Shown one piece after another: positions 62,767 to 64,000 of a stretch of DNA of 64,000 nt. The notes below the pieces were generated by a model. It was not told where the DNA came from. It saw nothing but the letters and a program-made list of their open reading frames with translations, and did not search any database. The stretch's first letter is position 1. Each line of letters begins with the position of its first letter. The stretch comes from Nocardia seriolae NBRC 15557 (lineage in GTDB: Bacteria; Actinomycetota; Actinomycetes; Mycobacteriales; Mycobacteriaceae), in assembly GCF_007990715.1 (NCBI RefSeq), contig NZ_BJWY01000023.1:1-64000 (forward strand), given 5' to 3'. The position numbers and the translations under genes were made by a program.

Positions 62767-62893
62767 TCACCTTGTGCGCGTGTCGATTCCACCCGGACCT
62801 CCTCGTCCGCCCCTGCGGTTTGCGGGCACTCGCCCTCAAACTAACCGTACGGAACCGCGACCGCGACCGGAACCGCATCCCGGCACACACCGG

Positions 62894-63223
62894 TCACGCA
62901 TAGGGATCGGTGATCTCACGCAGCAGTTCCAGGGCCTCGCGGAGGTTGCGCATGCGGCGGGGGCCGAGGTGGGCGGCCCATTCGGCCTGCACTTCCCGGG
63001 CGACGCGGTTCGAGAATTCGGCCATCTCGCGCCCGCGCCGCGACAGCCGCACCAGGCGGGCGCGACCGTCGCTCGGGTCCGGGGTGCGCTCGACGTATCC
63101 GGCCTTCTCGAGCTGGTCGACCAGCAAACCCGCGGTCTGCTTGGTGATCTGTGCCTGCTCGGCCAACTCGGTGGTGCGACTGCCCTCGGGCGCGAGCCGA
63201 CCGGCCAATCGCCCCTGCGCCAC
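62894..63223 (-). pseudogene. MarR-family regulator, N-terminus missing
   Basis: About 109 codons remain from the GTG at 63223, with nine more in-frame codons to 63250 before a stop. The winged-helix core is intact (TTELAEQAQITKQTAGLLVDQLEKAGYVER, with the wing DPSDGRARLVRLS), as is the C-terminal dimerisation helix. The family's first 30-40 residues (helix 1, needed for dimerisation) are absent. The reading frame dissolves at about 63235, where it runs into the body of the divergent isomerase-like gene, so there is no promoter or ribosome binding site. A remnant is more likely than a functional short regulator. Confidence 0.72.
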
Positions 63224-63228
63224 ACTGA

Positions 63229-63633
63229 TATCACCGATTCGTCCACGCGCTCACCACCGAGCACGCGAAGCGGCCGGTGTCGGAGCTGGTTACCGTGATC
63301 CGCGAGCACGCCGCCGACCGCAGGCTCTCGAAACTCACCAACTACCGGAACATCCTCTTCGACACCATGGTCCACGGCCAGGACATCGCGATTCCGCTGG
63401 GCCGCACCATCGACATCCCGGTCGCGGCCGCCGCCGACCGCGCCGTGCAGGTCGGCTGGCCGGTCTGGGACCGCCATCGCCTGGACTGGATCCGCCTGTG
63501 CGCCACCGATATCGACTGGTGCCACGGCACCGGTGCGGAGATCCGCGGCCCCATCGTCGCCCTGCTGCTGGCGGCGACCGGCCGCACCGCCACCCTGGAC
63601 CAACTCACCGGCGACGGCTTGGTCCGCTTTTGA
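63229..63633 (+). pseudogene. Maleylpyruvate-isomerase-family (DinB/MDMPI-like) protein, N-terminus missing
   Basis: The in-frame sequence begins after a stop at 63226-63228, and the nearest start codon is GTG at 63277 (118 codons). What remains is the C-terminal half of the TIGR03083-type mycothiol-dependent maleylpyruvate isomerase family: DTMVHGQDIAIPLGR, RLCATDIDWCHGTG and EIRGPIVALLLAATGR. The N-terminal DinB-like helical domain (about 90 residues, carrying the metal-binding residues) is missing. The 5' edge abuts the equally truncated MarR gene. It is likely a deletion remnant. Confidence 0.7.
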
Positions 63634-63692
63634 CCATGACGCGTCCGGTTTCCACCTGGCCCGCGACGCTCCACCACCGCGACGATCGAGTC

Positions 63693-64000
63693 ATGACCAA
63701 CACGATCCCCGATCCCGCCCTTCTCCCAGCCCTTTTCGAGCAACACCTGAACGCGGGCGACGTGGACGGCGTGCTGGCGCTGTTCGCGCCGGACGCCACC
63801 ATGCGCACCACCGCCGGCACCGTCATCACCGGACCGGATGCGCTGCGCGCGGAAATCACCGGCACGGTCGCCGCGCGCGGACGGCTCACCAATGTCCAGC
63901 GCCACACCCTCGTGGGCGCGGATACCGCACTGCTGGTGCCCGACTGGACCATGGAAATCGACACCCCCGACGGCACCCGCATCGCCCCGACCGGCAGCAC
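63693..64000 (+). CDS. NTF2-like / SnoaL-fold protein, partial at window end
   Basis: About 102 residues are visible from ATG at 63693, and the frame is open at the window edge. HLNAGDVDGVLALFAPDAT followed by TAGTVITGPDALRAEI is the typical start of nuclear-transport-factor-2-like proteins (SnoaL/DUF4440 type), small cone-shaped folds used as isomerases, cyclases or hydrolases. An in-frame ATG at 63636 is possible but adds no homology. The specific activity cannot be inferred. Confidence 0.75.
   Translation, partial: MTNTIPDPALLPALFEQHLNAGDVDGVLALFAPDATMRTTAGTVITGPDALRAEITGTVAARGRLTNVQRHTLVGADTALLVPDWTMEIDTPDGTRIAPTGS

Noticed and set aside
1..64000. tRNA or rRNA genes, insertion sequences, integrase or attachment sites and replication origins.
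   Set aside because: None was recognised. Apart from the NRPS pathway genes the window looks like ordinary chromosome, without transposase or integrase genes.

Overview
The window is very GC-rich DNA from a mycolic-acid actinomycete, most likely Nocardia or a close relative. The signs are an antigen-85-type esterase, a maleylpyruvate-isomerase-like (mycothiol-dependent family) gene, an SCO5389-family protein, a MarR/FadD pair, PASTA-less PknB-like kinase signalling, and nonribosomal peptide synthetases (NRPS) of the Nocardia/Rhodococcus type. About two thirds of the window (12.4-55.2 kb) is one minus-strand NRPS locus.

Left flank (1-11 kb): an exported protein, a lycopene-cyclase-family flavoprotein, an extended SDR reductase, a three-gene ABC-2 exporter operon, an aldehyde-dehydrogenase-like protein without its catalytic cysteine, a double TetR regulator divergent from a crotonase, and an Nramp metal transporter.

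NRPS locus, in transcription order (minus strand): an M23 endopeptidase and a LuxR-type regulator, then NRPS1 (A-T-E-C-[C half]-A(Thr)-T-C-[dead A]), NRPS2 (A-T-C-A-T-C-A-T-C-A-T-C-A-T-C-A-T-TE plus a stub), NRPS3 (A-T-C-A-T-C-A-T-C-A-T-TE plus a full-length dead epimerase-like domain), and an antigen-85-like esterase. NRPS2 and NRPS3 both begin with an adenylation domain that has no condensation domain. NRPS1 ends with a condensation domain followed by a broken adenylation domain. NRPS1 could therefore hand its D-X-Thr starter to either protein, and each of these has its own thioesterase. This two-branch assembly line is an inference. In this sequence NRPS2 is cut by two in-frame TAG codons, both inside adenylation domains and both at or near sequence repeated between modules. 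They are either real inactivating lesions or assembly faults in a repetitive gene. No MbtH protein, phosphopantetheinyl transferase or lipid-starter condensation domain is visible in the window.

Right flank (57-64 kb): a nitronate-monooxygenase-like gene with a one-base frameshift, an SCO5389-like protein, a Ser/Thr kinase divergent from a four-EF-hand calmodulin-like protein, a FadD acyl-CoA synthetase, and a MarR gene and a maleylpyruvate-isomerase-like gene that face away from each other and have both lost their 5' ends at one apparent deletion junction. An NTF2-like gene runs off the window end.
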